A model generated the notes under the pieces. The model saw only the letters and a list, made by a program, of their open reading frames with translations, was not told the origin of the DNA and made no database searches. The position numbers were made by a program, and so were the translations under genes. A DNA stretch of 64,000 nt. Origin: Ancylostoma caninum (lineage: Eukaryota; Nematoda; Chromadorea; Rhabditida; Ancylostomatidae). Below are positions 41,939 through 53,259 of this stretch, one piece after another (within the stretch, counting starts at the first letter, position 1; every line of letters begins with the position of its first letter). Where the stretch lies: contig JBAJFG010000362.1 in assembly GCA_037903475.1 (NCBI GenBank), positions 372,001 to 436,000 on the forward strand, given 5' to 3'.

Positions 41939-41996
41939 TAAAAATATGTCCCATGCTCAATAGGCGGACGCCTATTGAGCATGGGACATATTTTTA
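41939..41996. repeat. 26-bp perfect inverted repeat at the RTE 5' junction
   Basis: Bases 41939-41964 are repeated in reverse complement at 41971-41996 with only cggacg between. The left arm is flanking DNA plus part of the target duplication. The right arm is the first part of the insert. Confidence 0.93.
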
Positions 41997-43038
41997 CATT
42001 GTTACTGGTACGCGCTGCGACGGCACGGCATTCCAGAGGAGAGCTCATCGAGTGGGTTAGGATTCTCTACGTGGACCCGAGGAGTCGAGTGCAGGCGGCG
42101 GCAGGCAGGTCAGCGGAATTTCCCATCTCCGTAGGTGTACATCAAGGATCAGCCCTCTCACCGCTTCTCTTCATCGTCGTCATGGACCCTGTTACGAGAG
42201 ACCTCCAGAGAGCGATGCCATGGACTCTGCTGTATGCAGACGACGTCATGCTCGCATCTGAGCAAAAGGAGGACCTTGAACGACAGACACAGGCCTGGAG
42301 CGAACGTCTAGCGCGGTTCGGTCTTCGGCTCAATGTCAAGAAGACTGAATATATGACGACAGATATGAATGAGCCCGCCACCATTCAGGTTGACGGCAAT
42401 GATCTTCCGAAAACCGACTACTTCAAGTACCTCGGCTCAACACTTTCAGCCGATGGCAGCCTAGCCCATGAAGTCGTCAGTCGCGTCAACGCTGCATGGC
42501 TGAAGTGGAGCTCAATGACGGGAGTGCTGTGCGACAAGAAGATCCCGGATCGCTTCAAGTCGAAGGTGTATCGAGCAGTTGTTAGACCCGTCGCACTGTA
42601 TGGTGCAGAATGCTGGCCGGCCACCAAGGAAGTAGAACGCCGCCTGGGTGTGATGGAGATGAAGATGTTACAATGGATGGCTGGCATCACGCGTGTAGAC
42701 CGCACACGCAATGAAAAGATCCGAGAGCGGTTCGGCATCGCCACGATTGCTGACAAGCTCCGCGAAACCCGCCTGAGATGGTACGGCCACGTACTGCGCG
42801 CCAACAAAGACACCGTCTGCAAAGTAGGCCTTGACCTGGAAGTACCAGGAAAGCGACCAAAAGGACGGCCGAAGCAACGGTGGCTGGACACACTGCATGC
42901 GGATCTGAAGCATGTGGGCGCTCACCCAGACCAGGCTCACGGTAGAGCTAAATGGCGTCAGAAGATCAGAAAAGCGGACCCCGCCAACGAACGGGACAAA
43001 TGCTAAAGAAGAAGAAGAAGAAGCTCAATAGGCGGACG
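41955..43038 (+). mobile_element. 5'-truncated RTE-type LINE with 16-bp TSD
   Basis: The sequence gctcaataggcggacg is repeated exactly at 41955-41970 and 43023-43038. Between them is the 3' part of an RTE-type element, ending in a stop codon and an (aag)n tail at 43006-43022, as RTE elements do. The intact duplication and the open frame point to recent insertion. Confidence 0.92.
41997..43006 (+). CDS. RTE reverse transcriptase C-terminal part, 5'-truncated
   Basis: Open to the TAA at 43006. It contains the RT motifs VGVHQGSALSPLLFIVVMD, LLYADDVMLASE (catalytic ADD), GLRLNVKKTEYMTT and YFKYLGSTLSADG, followed by the LINE C-terminal region with RLRWYGHVLR. The endonuclease and the start of the RT are missing, and the nominal ATG at 41975 lies in snap-back DNA, not in the element. 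It is an intact frame but not an active element. Confidence 0.9.
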
Positions 43039-43099
43039 AGGAGGAAGCAACGGATCAGTGTAACAGTCTGAAGCTCCACCAAGTGGAGATCATGGTGAC

Positions 43100-43480
43100 T
43101 TTGTGGTAGTGTGCTGCACAAGTCGTTCACTAGAGATCGCTAGACATAACGATGCAAATCAGAGAATATGAAGTGATGGCAAGTGTTGTGGAGGTCAGCA
43201 CAGCCTTATCTGCGGGAACATGTTAATGGGAAGTATAGTGCGTTCAACAAAAAGGACCCAATCGTCTTACACAGGACCGCCCAGCCACATATCGCATAGG
43301 AGAAACTGCATGAGCTGGAGCGATTAAGCTGGGAAACTCTGTCTCACACATCACAATCAGCAGACCTCCCGTTCATCGAATACCAGTTCCTCGAGCGTAT
43401 CGACGACTACATTTGGGAAATTCCTTCAAAAGCCAAGAAAGTGCCAAGAGTGCTTTATGTGCCGTCAATCAGGCTGGCCC
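43100..43480 (+). pseudogene. Degraded mariner transposase C-terminal part
   Basis: Broken frames read WRSAQPYLREHVNGKYSAFN, DPIVLHRTAQPHIA, HELERLSWETLSHTSQSADL and IEYQFLERIDDY. These parallel the mariner signature HDNARPH...LGWEVLPHPPYSPDLAPSDYHLF, with the catalytic residues altered. Stops interrupt it. It lies just downstream of the RTE insertion. Confidence 0.68.
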
Positions 43481-44009
43481 TGAGATTACGGAGAAGTGAA
43501 CCGATTTTTCTCATTGCAAAAGATTTGTAAATCATGCCACGACCGTAACCAGGTTCCAAACCGAAACATTCTTCTGTCGTGCCCCGTGATGCACGGATGT
43601 TTTGCGCATGCACGATGTGCTAACACAGAGCGCTGCTTCCTCCAAGCTCCGCCCACTCAGTTAAACGGCATACATTCCCTTCCTACCACGGCAGGCTTCA
43701 TACTTCTTCAAGTGAGCTAATTCCTTTTCCAATCATTTTAAAAGGTAAGAAAAAGTTGAAATGCTAGCATTAGATGGATACTTGGCGGGACGAATATTGC
43801 CTTGAAAATGTCAGGGCGCTTGCGCGCAACGGATACTAATGTCAGTGAAGTTTCGTGGAATTTCTTTGAAATCTATACTTTCCCTCAGGTCTAAAGTTTG
43901 AATATGGAAATGGATTTGCACAGCAAATTCTGGTCCTGCTACACGAATGAGATATGTCCATTGCAACTACTAGTCGAGAAATATGTGAAAATTCAAAGAC
44001 ACCACTTTG

Positions 44010-44080
44010 GTTCGGAACCTTTTTTTGCATCTAACTTACATGTGGTTCGGAACTTTTTTTTGCATCTAACTTACATGTGA
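44010..44080. repeat. Tandem duplication of about 34 bases
   Basis: The unit ggttcggaac, T-run, gcatctaacttacatgt occurs twice in succession. Confidence 0.88.
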
Positions 44081-44630
44081 CTACTTCTTACGCTGGACAG
44101 CTGTGACTCAACAGTTTTCTGTTTGAAAACGCAGAAAAGCACTTTTGCAACCACTCTTCTTGTTTTTTTTTTCGGAACCCTTGCTAAAAGATCCAGTCTG
44201 TTCTGCTATTCCAAAACAACATACTATCCATATCCTACTGCTGCTGTTTACTCCAAAGAGTCGCTGAAGGTCTGTTAGACAAACGTACGAGATGCTGCTC
44301 GTTTTCTACAACTTCACATTTAATATTGTATGCAGATGTCTACCATCCATGATGTTCTCTTAAAAATTGCCACCTAGTTGCCACCTTCTCCAGCTTCAGA
44401 AACTCTGGATTCGCGTAGAATAGCTTGCCAAATATCAAAAAAAAACCAAAAATGCGGTCTCCAGGTTCGTTCCTTCGCAACTTCCCGAGCCCTTCACACT
44501 AGATGCCAGGGAAGTGCTCGCCCAATAAGCAGTGGTTACTATTTGGAGGAGTTATACCGCTTGTCAGGTTACAGTTCAGTACACTTATGGAAGAAATGAA
44601 GTCAACGAAAAAAATCCGACAAACTCGCAT

Positions 44631-44862
44631 TTATGCACCAACATAACAAACATGTAGCGCTTGTGTTCTTAGAAGTAGCGACTTCAAGAGCTTGATGCTG
44701 GGCATATTGCAGTTGAAATAAGCGTACCAGTCCGGAGTACGGAATTCATTGGAATTTCTACCGTTTGTGGGTGAGGACCGGCACATCCGTGCAAATTGAG
44801 AGACATTCTCCATGGGATCGAATTTAAGTAAAAGCCTACTGCAGTCCAAGACTCCATATCAT
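44631..44862 (-). CDS. Exon-like ORF, unrecognised
   Basis: After a cttggactgcag acceptor the frame reads RLLLKFDPMENVSQFARMCR, NSNEFRTPDWYAYFNCNMPS and IKLLKSLL to a stop. The last codons overlap a mariner-type end (ttggtgcataaatgcgag), so the true end may be earlier. Another frame is also open here. Confidence 0.25.
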
Positions 44863-45104
44863 TCACTTTACTTCTGCACGGAAACCGACTTGCCTGCATG
44901 ACCGCACAAGCACGAAAAAAAAGAATAAATAACTCTGCAGTAGCCTTTCGAATTGGTGCTAAATGTGATCTAAAGTACAACCTACGTGCGAAGCTCACCA
45001 TATCATATGAAGAAATTTTAAAAAAACTCTGCGATGGGCTTGAGTTGAAAATTAATGAAAAACAGCTAATTTTAGGAGTTAGAAATTGCAAACTTGCTGA
45101 ATAA

Positions 45105-48100
45105 TTTTCCTATCAAATTGTTCGCCATGATTCACTGAACTCATTGGATCTCATCTGTGACTGGTGACCAAGATAGTGCAGATGCAGGACGTGTTTCTGC
45201 ACCATAAGGTTCGAGGAGGATGTTGACTCACGGTTTCTGCTGTTTGAACCTACACTCCTATCAGCTGTTTAAATTTCCCGAATTCTCTCTGGGGCCTTTC
45301 TATCTCTACCTTCTGTAAGAAGGGTCACATTATGAATAATCATAATGTATAAATAAATAAATAAAGATCTCAATGTTTTGGAAATTCCCACCTCGGAAGG
45401 AGTTATAGGGAAAAAATACCAGAAATCTCGCGATTCTCGCCAGGATTCCCAAATTCTACAGTTTGGTATCGGTGACGTCTAGAAAAAAAATAAAACACTC
45501 TCGAAAATCGAGTATCTATCGGAGACCCAGGTGCTCTCGTTGTAACGCTTAACAATACACTTACCCACTTAATAGGACTTAGCTACCTCCGAGTTATATT
45601 CCACTTCGCGATACGCATATCGGCCAAACAGCTTTTTCTCGCCAAATCTTATGTGCACGAGCTCTTCACCAGTTTCTTGTTTTTCTTGTTTCTTTTTTTT
45701 CTCTCTTCTTCCAGATTAACGCTTCCGTTGCAGAATTTTCTGAACCAGAAGCAGCACAACCAGCCGGGGCCTGAAGGAGAGTTAGTAGTGGTTGTGGGAA
45801 CGAAGATCATTTCGTTTGGCCAAAACTGCTGAGCATTCAACGTCCTGTACTTTCAACGGTGCGTCGTTTTCTTTTTCTTTTTTTGAGTGATGATCTGACT
45901 TATTTTATGGCCTAGGTTTTTTTCTTTCTATTAGACTGTCAGTTTTTCAAATATGAATAAGACATTGATTGACCTACAAAATGAAAAATTCAGACCGATT
46001 AACAAACCGTCCTACCGTAATTTCCATAGCATAAAGCATAAAGACAAAATCTGGTCCACATACTACATTGAAGATAATCAGCTATGTGGTTAGGGCCTAT
46101 CGACCGTCAAGCCACCTATCAGTGCCAATTTCTACTTCGCATAGGATGCTATGGAACCATTATGTCTGGAGATTACGGTAAGACAGTTTGCCAACCGGTC
46201 TGAACTTTTCACCTTGTGAATGACCTGGCCGACAAGAAAGAACAAATAACAAGGCCACCTCAAAGTAGGCAGGGTCCACGATTGATACTCCCCTTGGCCC
46301 CACAAATTTGGCCGCTGATTGCTATTCAAATCCGTTTCATAGCCGTGCGACTCGTACGCGTTAGTGGAGTGCTTTGGAGGAAGCAACTCAAAGGCAGCAT
46401 CCATGAATGTTCACATGTTTGAGCTTTTCGAGTTTTCGAAACATGGGCAGTATTTCCACTTCATTCAGCCTTTTTTTCTTGAGAACCAAATTCTTCGTGG
46501 GTGCCTTCGAGGTTGAGTATGTTTGCCTCATACAGAATGACAATGAAACATAAAGTTGATTCCTACAAGAGGCGATCATTTTCAAATACTAGATATTGAA
46601 CAGGCAGGAAGTTGCACAATCGCGTTCACACCGGCTCTGTGAATACGACAGCTATATAATAGGTACAGTTCCCCCTGCCCCACAGAATCGTTTAAAACTT
46701 TGCAAAGAGGGATTACTTGACATGCTAAACATAAATATCATAATCGTTTCGCATAGCAACAATGCTTTTGCGGGGTTTAGGTAGGAATAATTGGGAAGGA
46801 AATGAGGATTTGAGCACGAAAACGCTAATATGATGAGGGATAATCTTGGTTGTTGTAACCAGCGTTTCAAACAACTACGACATTCAGATTTAAAGGGAAT
46901 CTGCAAAAAAAAGAAACACGTAGGCCAAACTGAAACTTCCTGATATAAGGACATCAGTTGTGATACTGATGAAATGTAGCAGAGAGCAGAACCCAAAAAT
47001 GTTTGAAAAAAATGTGTTGGCCACATTTTGCGGCAACTCGAAAAGCGGCCAACGGTGGCCGCATTCCGTGAACATTATTGTCCGGCTGCCAGATGTTAGA
47101 AATACGATTTCCATCACACACCTCAGTTCCGCCCCCATTTGGGAAGCGGTCATGGAAACGTCGCTCTGGAATTTGGTATGTGTTATCCCCGTTTTTAATG
47201 CCTCTTGTTGCACATGTGGAGGATGTCGCGTCTTTGGAATTGCGCAGTGGCTCGACAAAAACGAAAGAGGATATTGGGAGCATTGATAGTTTATATCTCT
47301 TCCCTAGTTGTGAACACTAATATTACTTCCGATTCTCAGGACTCCTCCTCTGTAAGTGCACAGCCTTTAGAAAGTCAAGTTGAGACCTGGACTCTGGCGC
47401 AAGTGGAGTGGAAAGTGGTCAAAATGTTTGCGCGAATTCGCGGGAAACGCACTAAAATCGCTATTTTGCTTATGTGTTAAGCGATTTCACGTTTTTTTTT
47501 GTTAACAGTTTGCGGTACTGTTATTCCTGAATATGAGCATGCTTTGATGTTCATCGCACGGTGAAATTATCTCACAAATTGACCCTCAATTTCAACTACC
47601 AGGGTGGTGGTGAATAATCGCTTGTTGCGGTCCTACAATTCGGAGTGCTTCCTAGTCCTATAGACTGATCCCTTCTCACAATCTCTCAGGAATGGAGGAG
47701 AAAAATCCAAGTAGGAGCTCAACTAACTGGCATCAGAATAAATCTCATGGGCGATCGCTAGGCAAACTGATGAAAAGATGAAGTTTGTCGTTATCGCTAG
47801 GAAATGAGAATACTTCATCCTAACCTATTATATCCACGTTCCTCGAGCAGAGTCGTATAGTGCATCCTCCAATGCACGAAACTAGAGTGGAGAATCAATA
47901 TCCCCCCCCCCCCCATTCCCACAGTTTCCGAATATTTACAAGGTCCTGACTGCCAATTCTGCAACGTTATAATCTTAACTGTTTTGAGCATCTACTAGAA
48001 AAGTTTCCACTGCATGTATCAGAAGTCCCGGCCGATTTCGCACAGCGAGTACGTTAGCCATGTATACCAGCAAATCATATCAGTCAAATCATGAAGAATA

Positions 48101-48730
48101 CCTTTTATGAGATTGCCATTCATAAGGTCGATCTTGACAAAGAGACTTGATGGACGTCCTTAATGGAAAGGTTATGGACGTTGAGGGAAAAAAGGCCCTG
48201 GTGAAATGACAATGAAAGTTTCTGAAGTCTTCCAATTGAAAAAAGAGTAGAAGGGTACCTGGAACACAGCGTTGGTAGTGGAATTCATGCTGTTTTCACT
48301 TGGATTTGATGGTTCAATACTTTTTCCTTAGGTTTTCGACACTAAGTGAGACGAGTTCGACACCAAAATCGAGAGTAATCATATACGGCAATCCTTTTTG
48401 AGATTTGTTCACACATTTTTCCATACTATAGCGTGACCGAAAAGTATGGGGACCTCATTTGGCGCTCTTATTTTTTCATTTCCTACTTTTATCACCCCTT
48501 TGTTTTACATATTTGCTTAAAAAAAATCCTCTTCCTTCTGACCAATAGCTCAGTTGGATTCCTTAAGTCATGTGAGCGTGCCCGCACCGCGAATCCATTG
48601 TAACCCTCGCGCGGTCTGGAGAGTCCACTGCAGCAATATAGATAGAACTTCAGAACTCTACTGCGAATAGCGCAGGAGATCATCAAGCTATGGAAGGTCG
48701 AAAGAAATTCAAACTAAAAAGAAAAACAAG
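45105..48730. other. Long stretch without a confident gene
   Basis: Weak plus-strand exon candidates lie at 46687-46780 (between ctgccccacag and gtaggaa, reading NRLKLCKEGLLDMLNINIII) and at about 47280-47480 (VVNTNITSDSQDSSSVSAQP). A Tc1-like end (gcgtgaccgaaaagtatggg) occurs at 48433. Nothing else could be assigned. Confidence 0.3.
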
Positions 48731-49059
48731 TCATCCTTGATCGGTGAACACAAGGAGGATTCCTGCGATCATTTGAAAGAGGATCACCTGAAATGGAGGA
48801 GCGAGCGCGAAAAAGATAGCCAAAAGTGCGAGTGTTGCATGTTTTTTTCCGTCTAAGTAATTGTCAGAAAGAAGTTGAGACTTTGTATTGCAAGTCCAAG
48901 GCCCAACATCATTTGGGTTTTTGACGGCCCCTAAACGGACAGCCATCTTATCGAGCAAAATGAGGATCACTTCAGAAAAGAGATTCGTCACAAGGTTGTT
49001 GTATACCGGCACTGTAATGGTTTGAGGAAGAGTGACCACAAATGCGAGCACATCTCTAG
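48731..49059 (-). CDS. Gene 3 last exon: membrane protein C-terminal part
   Basis: From a gttcatgcaag acceptor the frame is open for 108 codons to TGA. It reads RDVLAFVVTLPQTITVPVYN, NLVTNLFSEVILILLDKMAV, a polar middle, and a strongly hydrophobic end LALLAIFFALAPPFQ/VILFQMIAGILLVF. At least two membrane helices are likely. A possible splice site (catttcag) falls inside the second. The NLFSEVILILLDKMAVRL stretch recalls a transporter or channel helix, but no family is claimed. Confidence 0.48.
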
Positions 49060-49211
49060 CTTGCATGAACAAAGTCGACAAAATAGACTCCACTTTATAG
49101 CAAGACAGGGATACTTGGAAAATGCTCGTCCAACGGGTGCGGAAAAATGCCAACACGATTCCTCAGGAAAGGGGAATCTCCACATCACGATTCCAAAACA
49201 CCATTGCCTAC

Positions 49212-49312
49212 CTAGAAGAGGTGTTTCCCCAGATTCCTTAACAAAAATTAATGGGCCTCCAGCACTCGAGGCTTGAACACATTGGATTCCTCCGTTAGAG
49301 GTGGAGCAAAAA
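49212..49312 (-). CDS. Gene 3 upstream exon candidate
   Basis: Between a ttttgttgtccag acceptor and a gtaggcaat donor it reads FCSTSNGGIQCVQASSAGGP and LIFVKESGETPLL, leaving phase 1, which joins the next exon as an Ala codon. An alternative frame in the same exon reads FAPPLTEESNVFKPRVLEAH and then stops. Phase continuity favours the first. Confidence 0.42.
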
Positions 49313-49329
49313 CTGGACAACAAAAATAT

Positions 49330-51040
49330 CACGAACCCAGAGCATGTGCAGTGCTAACTCTGTAGTGCTGTTCAGAAATTTGTGAGGACCAGCTGCGGCG
49401 CATAGCGGATTTCGTGATGGCTAAGATTGAAGGCCTGTACCGAACTTGTGGAACTGATTTTTCATGTGGTTGCGCAGCTGTTATAATGGAAAGATAAAAT
49501 ATTTGTAGCCAAAGAAGGAAAGACGACGTTTTTTTTTTGTAACGCCCAAACTTTTTGTCCAACCTGTAGTCTTAGCCTCTTGTTAATAGGTCGTACGTAA
49601 GTACTGCTTGCAGTGGCAAGTCTATCACACATCAAGTGGGTGTCAGCCAGCAACTCTCCCTCCCAAAGTGAAGCGGGTAGAGCCTGAGCTCATCGCATCA
49701 CACCTATGGTCATGAGCGTAGTTTCTGAGATGTCTCAGACTTCTCACTTTTGCGCTTTCAGCGGAGAGTTTATATGGGCGCTACTTCGATGGAAACCACG
49801 ATGCATCAGTTGGTTCACGGGATATGTGTCTGGGCCTTGTGCAGGTCTATCCCCGATATCCTCTTAAATCCTTGGCTGACGTTATCAGACTGGGATTTGG
49901 GAAGGGGTATTCACTTAACACTGATGAAATTGCACTGAAACAAGTGCACTGATTCTACAAGCGATGAAGCGCCGTAGTGTTTCGCCAGGAAGGGGTGGAT
50001 GAGATGGGATGATAACTTGATGAAGCGATCATTACAGATACAACCGGACTGATCTGCAAGCAAAACTACACCTAAACAGGAACTGTTCTGGTCATCATCC
50101 TTGATGTCACTTACGGCGCAACCAAAAAAATGCACACGAAAAAAGCTCTGTAATGTCCCAGAAGTCCATGTAGACCCTTCAATGGAATACAGCCAGGCTT
50201 GAGCAAAGCTCTCCGCTCTCCGCTCTCCGAGAAAACCATCCACCAGCAATGAAAAAAATCTTTAGCCCAGCAGCAGCAGAAATATTGACAATGGTATCTA
50301 TGGACAGGGTCCCTTCTCAGATATGTGACTATTGAATGCAGGACCACGTAGACGGCGGCCTTTGTTTTTTTTTTTTCGAGCCAAAGTTGATTCATAAGGC
50401 TGCGTATGATTGGAAGGACACGTAAAAGACTGAGTCGCCTCTGCTCCAATTCGATGTTGGCCCCGGCGTAGATCGGATTATTGACTACGGTAAGGGGGAT
50501 GAGGAGGTAGGTGCAGCAGTTTAGATGCAAAAAAAAATGGCTGAGGAGACATGTTGTTTTTAGCGGCTGAGAGGAGTGGGGAGAGGCGTAGAGGGGTTCG
50601 CTTTTTTTTAGACCAGCTTATGCCTGTAGATTTCCCAGAAACAGAATTTTCCACAAATAATCACTGCTACGGCTCGTTCTCCCTGGTCTATTCTTTCATA
50701 CCTCTACTTTCAAATAAGTAAAATGTAAAGCAAACGAGAATGAAAACTCGGACATTTAGTCATTATTAAAGAACATCTAGAGGGTCTCAATAAATCCAAA
50801 CTTTCCACGCCACTAGGAACTCACCGTGTATTACGTCACAACAACGCTCTGTTTGAGGTAAAGGTCACGATCTTGTCGCGGGAACCCGAAATTCTGGCTC
50901 GCAAAACGTTGGAAGCATTTTGGATTACTTCCAAAAACCCAAAAATGAACAGAAAGGAGGAGTGCATTGCTATAACAAACGAGCTCGCGCTGTACCAGAA
51001 CCTATGCGGGTTTTGACCTACGTTGGCGGGTCTGTAAGGC
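49330..51040. other. Stretch without a confident gene
   Basis: Several frames of about 60-140 codons overlap on both strands between 49.9 and 50.5 kb without splice support or domains. A short repeat, ctccgctctccg, occurs at 50211-50228. Confidence 0.3.
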
Positions 51041-51238
51041 ACTTAAATACCTTAAGCGGCGCACTTTTATCACTCGGTGGTCCGTTATTCCATCGGCATT
51101 GCGGCTGTCAAGGTGAGCATCACGGTTACCTTCTTCTCTGGTATTGTTCTGGTCCTATCCCGCTTGCTGGATTAGGTCCTGTTGATGTGATGAGGTGTTT
51201 GAGGGGTAAATCATACTTGTCTTTGACTTTTCCAGGCT

Positions 51239-51282
51239 CTGACGAAGGCGACTGCGCCGAAACGTTAGCCGTTCAATAAAAA
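51239..51282 (+). other. Penelope-associated stem-loop, copy 4, with AATAAA
   Basis: Reads ctgacga, a, ggcg-actg-cgcc, gaaacgttagcc, then caataaa. The ctgaNga and gaaa flanks around a stem resemble a hammerhead ribozyme core, but the extra A before the stem departs from it. About 200 bases upstream resemble an element 3' region without clear coding. Confidence 0.55.
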
Positions 51283-51941
51283 AGATCAGTACAAATCTTG
51301 GCCTCTGCTCAAATAGACCACAAAAATTTAGTCATTACTCTTGACGAAGTTTCGAATATGAACGCAATTCCAGCTAAAAGAGCATCTACTCTTGCGGTAG
51401 GAGCAGACGCTCTTTGCAAGAGCTTCCTCCCGCAACTTCACCAAATCCTTGTATGGGAGGTGCAGAGGCCCCCGTTAGGTAGAAGAGGCTTTCTACTGCA
51501 AAGCCTAGAAGAAACCCTAGGAAATTCGGTAAACTTGTCAAGTAATTCTGTTGTTACGGTTGGTCTCATAGTCTCACTTTTCGACGAAATTCCCAAGCGC
51601 AAATTTTTTGTTATACAATACCTGACCTTCTTTTTAATTAACTTGCCGCCGTGACCTACTTAAAGGCGGTGTGCCACCTCGTTTCGTGGGTTGTTATGTC
51701 AACATATTCTGGATCACGATTATTCCAATGATGTACGTCAAAACGCATAAAAATGACGAAAACTCCGTTTTCGGAGGGTCCGAAAGCGCAGTTCACGGAC
51801 CACTTGGGCGAAGCGGTCCATGATTGTGCTGGCTGCCCGCCACGTCTGCAGCGTTGGCCAACACGTCTAGATGTGTCCCATCGATGAGATCAACGTCTTC
51901 ACTCTATTAGAAAACGGGTTTACAGACCGTTTTGTAACATC

Positions 51942-52848
51942 CAGGGCGCAGCACCAGGTGGTCACTAACCACTAGGACTTAGTAGCGTCTTGCAGATTCA
52001 GGGGGCTTAGCACCAGTGTCCGGGGCGTAGCCAACCGCTAACCGTCTACTGATGTTAGAGACAAGCAGATTTCGAAGAGGCACATCTGGAGGATCATCAA
52101 ACTCGTGGCTGAAGACCACCGTTGTTCGACCATTTACTCCATCCCTACCCTGCACTCTAGTGCGCTCCAGTGATAATCAGGTGTTGCTCAACCTGTAGGA
52201 GACGTATTATGTTCGAATTTTGACTGTAGATGCGCACTATACCAACGAGTATCCCCCCAAAGTGGCACCGTTCGTTTTTGAGAAACCGTCTTCGTTTTTG
52301 AGAAAAACCGTCATTAATGGTCAAAAAGTGGTTTTGACCATTTTTTGACCATTAATAACGGTTTTATTCAAAAACGAAGACGGTTTCTCAAAAACGAAAG
52401 ATGCCACTTTGGGGGAGAGTTGGCACCACCTAGGCGCATTTCTTGGAGTTGACAGCATATCGGAACACTTCCTCAAACGAGAGGAATTCCTTGGGAAAGT
52501 TCCGGGTTTGAGAGAAAAAACCACGCTCCAATGACAATTTCTTGTATCTGACAGGTCCTATAACAAGTTTCAACGTGTTTTAGCGGGATCAAACAGTTCC
52601 GTACCGAGATCGGTTTTTCGAGGATTTTAGCTTGAATTTGAGATTATTTGGGCTGCCTCCGCTAAACGGTACGCATTTCTTGCTGAAACATCATTCGTCG
52701 TCTCACTAACGCTTATATAAGTCACTTTTTTAGTGCTATCTGCTTTTCCTGAAAGAACCCTAGTGTGTAGGTACTTAGTAGCCGATTTCGGAATTCGACT
52801 GGACTTAGTACTCCTCAACGGAGACTGACCACCTAGTGCTGCGCCCTG
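51942..52848 (+). mobile_element. hAT family B copy 2, 907 bp, perfect 8-bp TSD
   Basis: Same ends as the 39.1-kb copy (CAGGGCGCAGCAC and its inverse) and the same internal order, including the palindromic centre at 52255-52420. The octamer gtaacatc flanks both sides exactly (51934-51941 and 52849-52856). High similarity between copies and perfect duplications indicate recent movement. Confidence 0.9.
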
Positions 52849-53259
52849 GTAACATCTTACGTAAACCGCTGAATTTAGCGTGTCGAGGACACTCAGAATC
52901 TGCCAAAAGCTCAAACGCGAAAACGAGGTGACACACTGCCCCTACGTATAAACATGCTAACTCACGACTTCCAGAAAGATTGAGGTAATCCATGAAATAA
53001 GCAGTTTTCAGAATCTTTTAATTCAGCAAGTTGAATGGTAGAAACGACACTTCCACTCATCTTTCCTAACCAGGCTCAAGCATGACGATGGGAAAATGTC
53101 AATACGACCACCTCCCCCCTAATTCCTCGCACGACTCCTACTTCCTCACGATAACCCCCCCCCCCCACCCTCTTCTTGCTCCCGCATGTTCCTCCCGTAC
53201 ATCGAGCAGCTTCAAGGAAGAAGACACAAAAGAAGCTCATTAAAAGCCCAAAATTGGAG

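Noticed and set aside
41721..41960. 79-residue minus-strand frame starting MSMGHIF
   Set aside because: It shares its start with the RTE frame only because of the 26-bp inverted repeat. No domain or splice support.
41975..41996. ATG at 41975 as the true start of the RTE protein
   Set aside because: Those bases are the inverted copy of flanking DNA. The element itself is 5'-truncated.
42142..42940. Minus-strand frames of 68-157 residues
   Set aside because: All are antisense shadows of the RTE reverse transcriptase.
50920..51279. 119-residue plus-strand frame as a gene
   Set aside because: It runs through the conserved stem-loop and polyadenylation-like region of a Penelope-type 3' end, so it is more likely untranslated element sequence.
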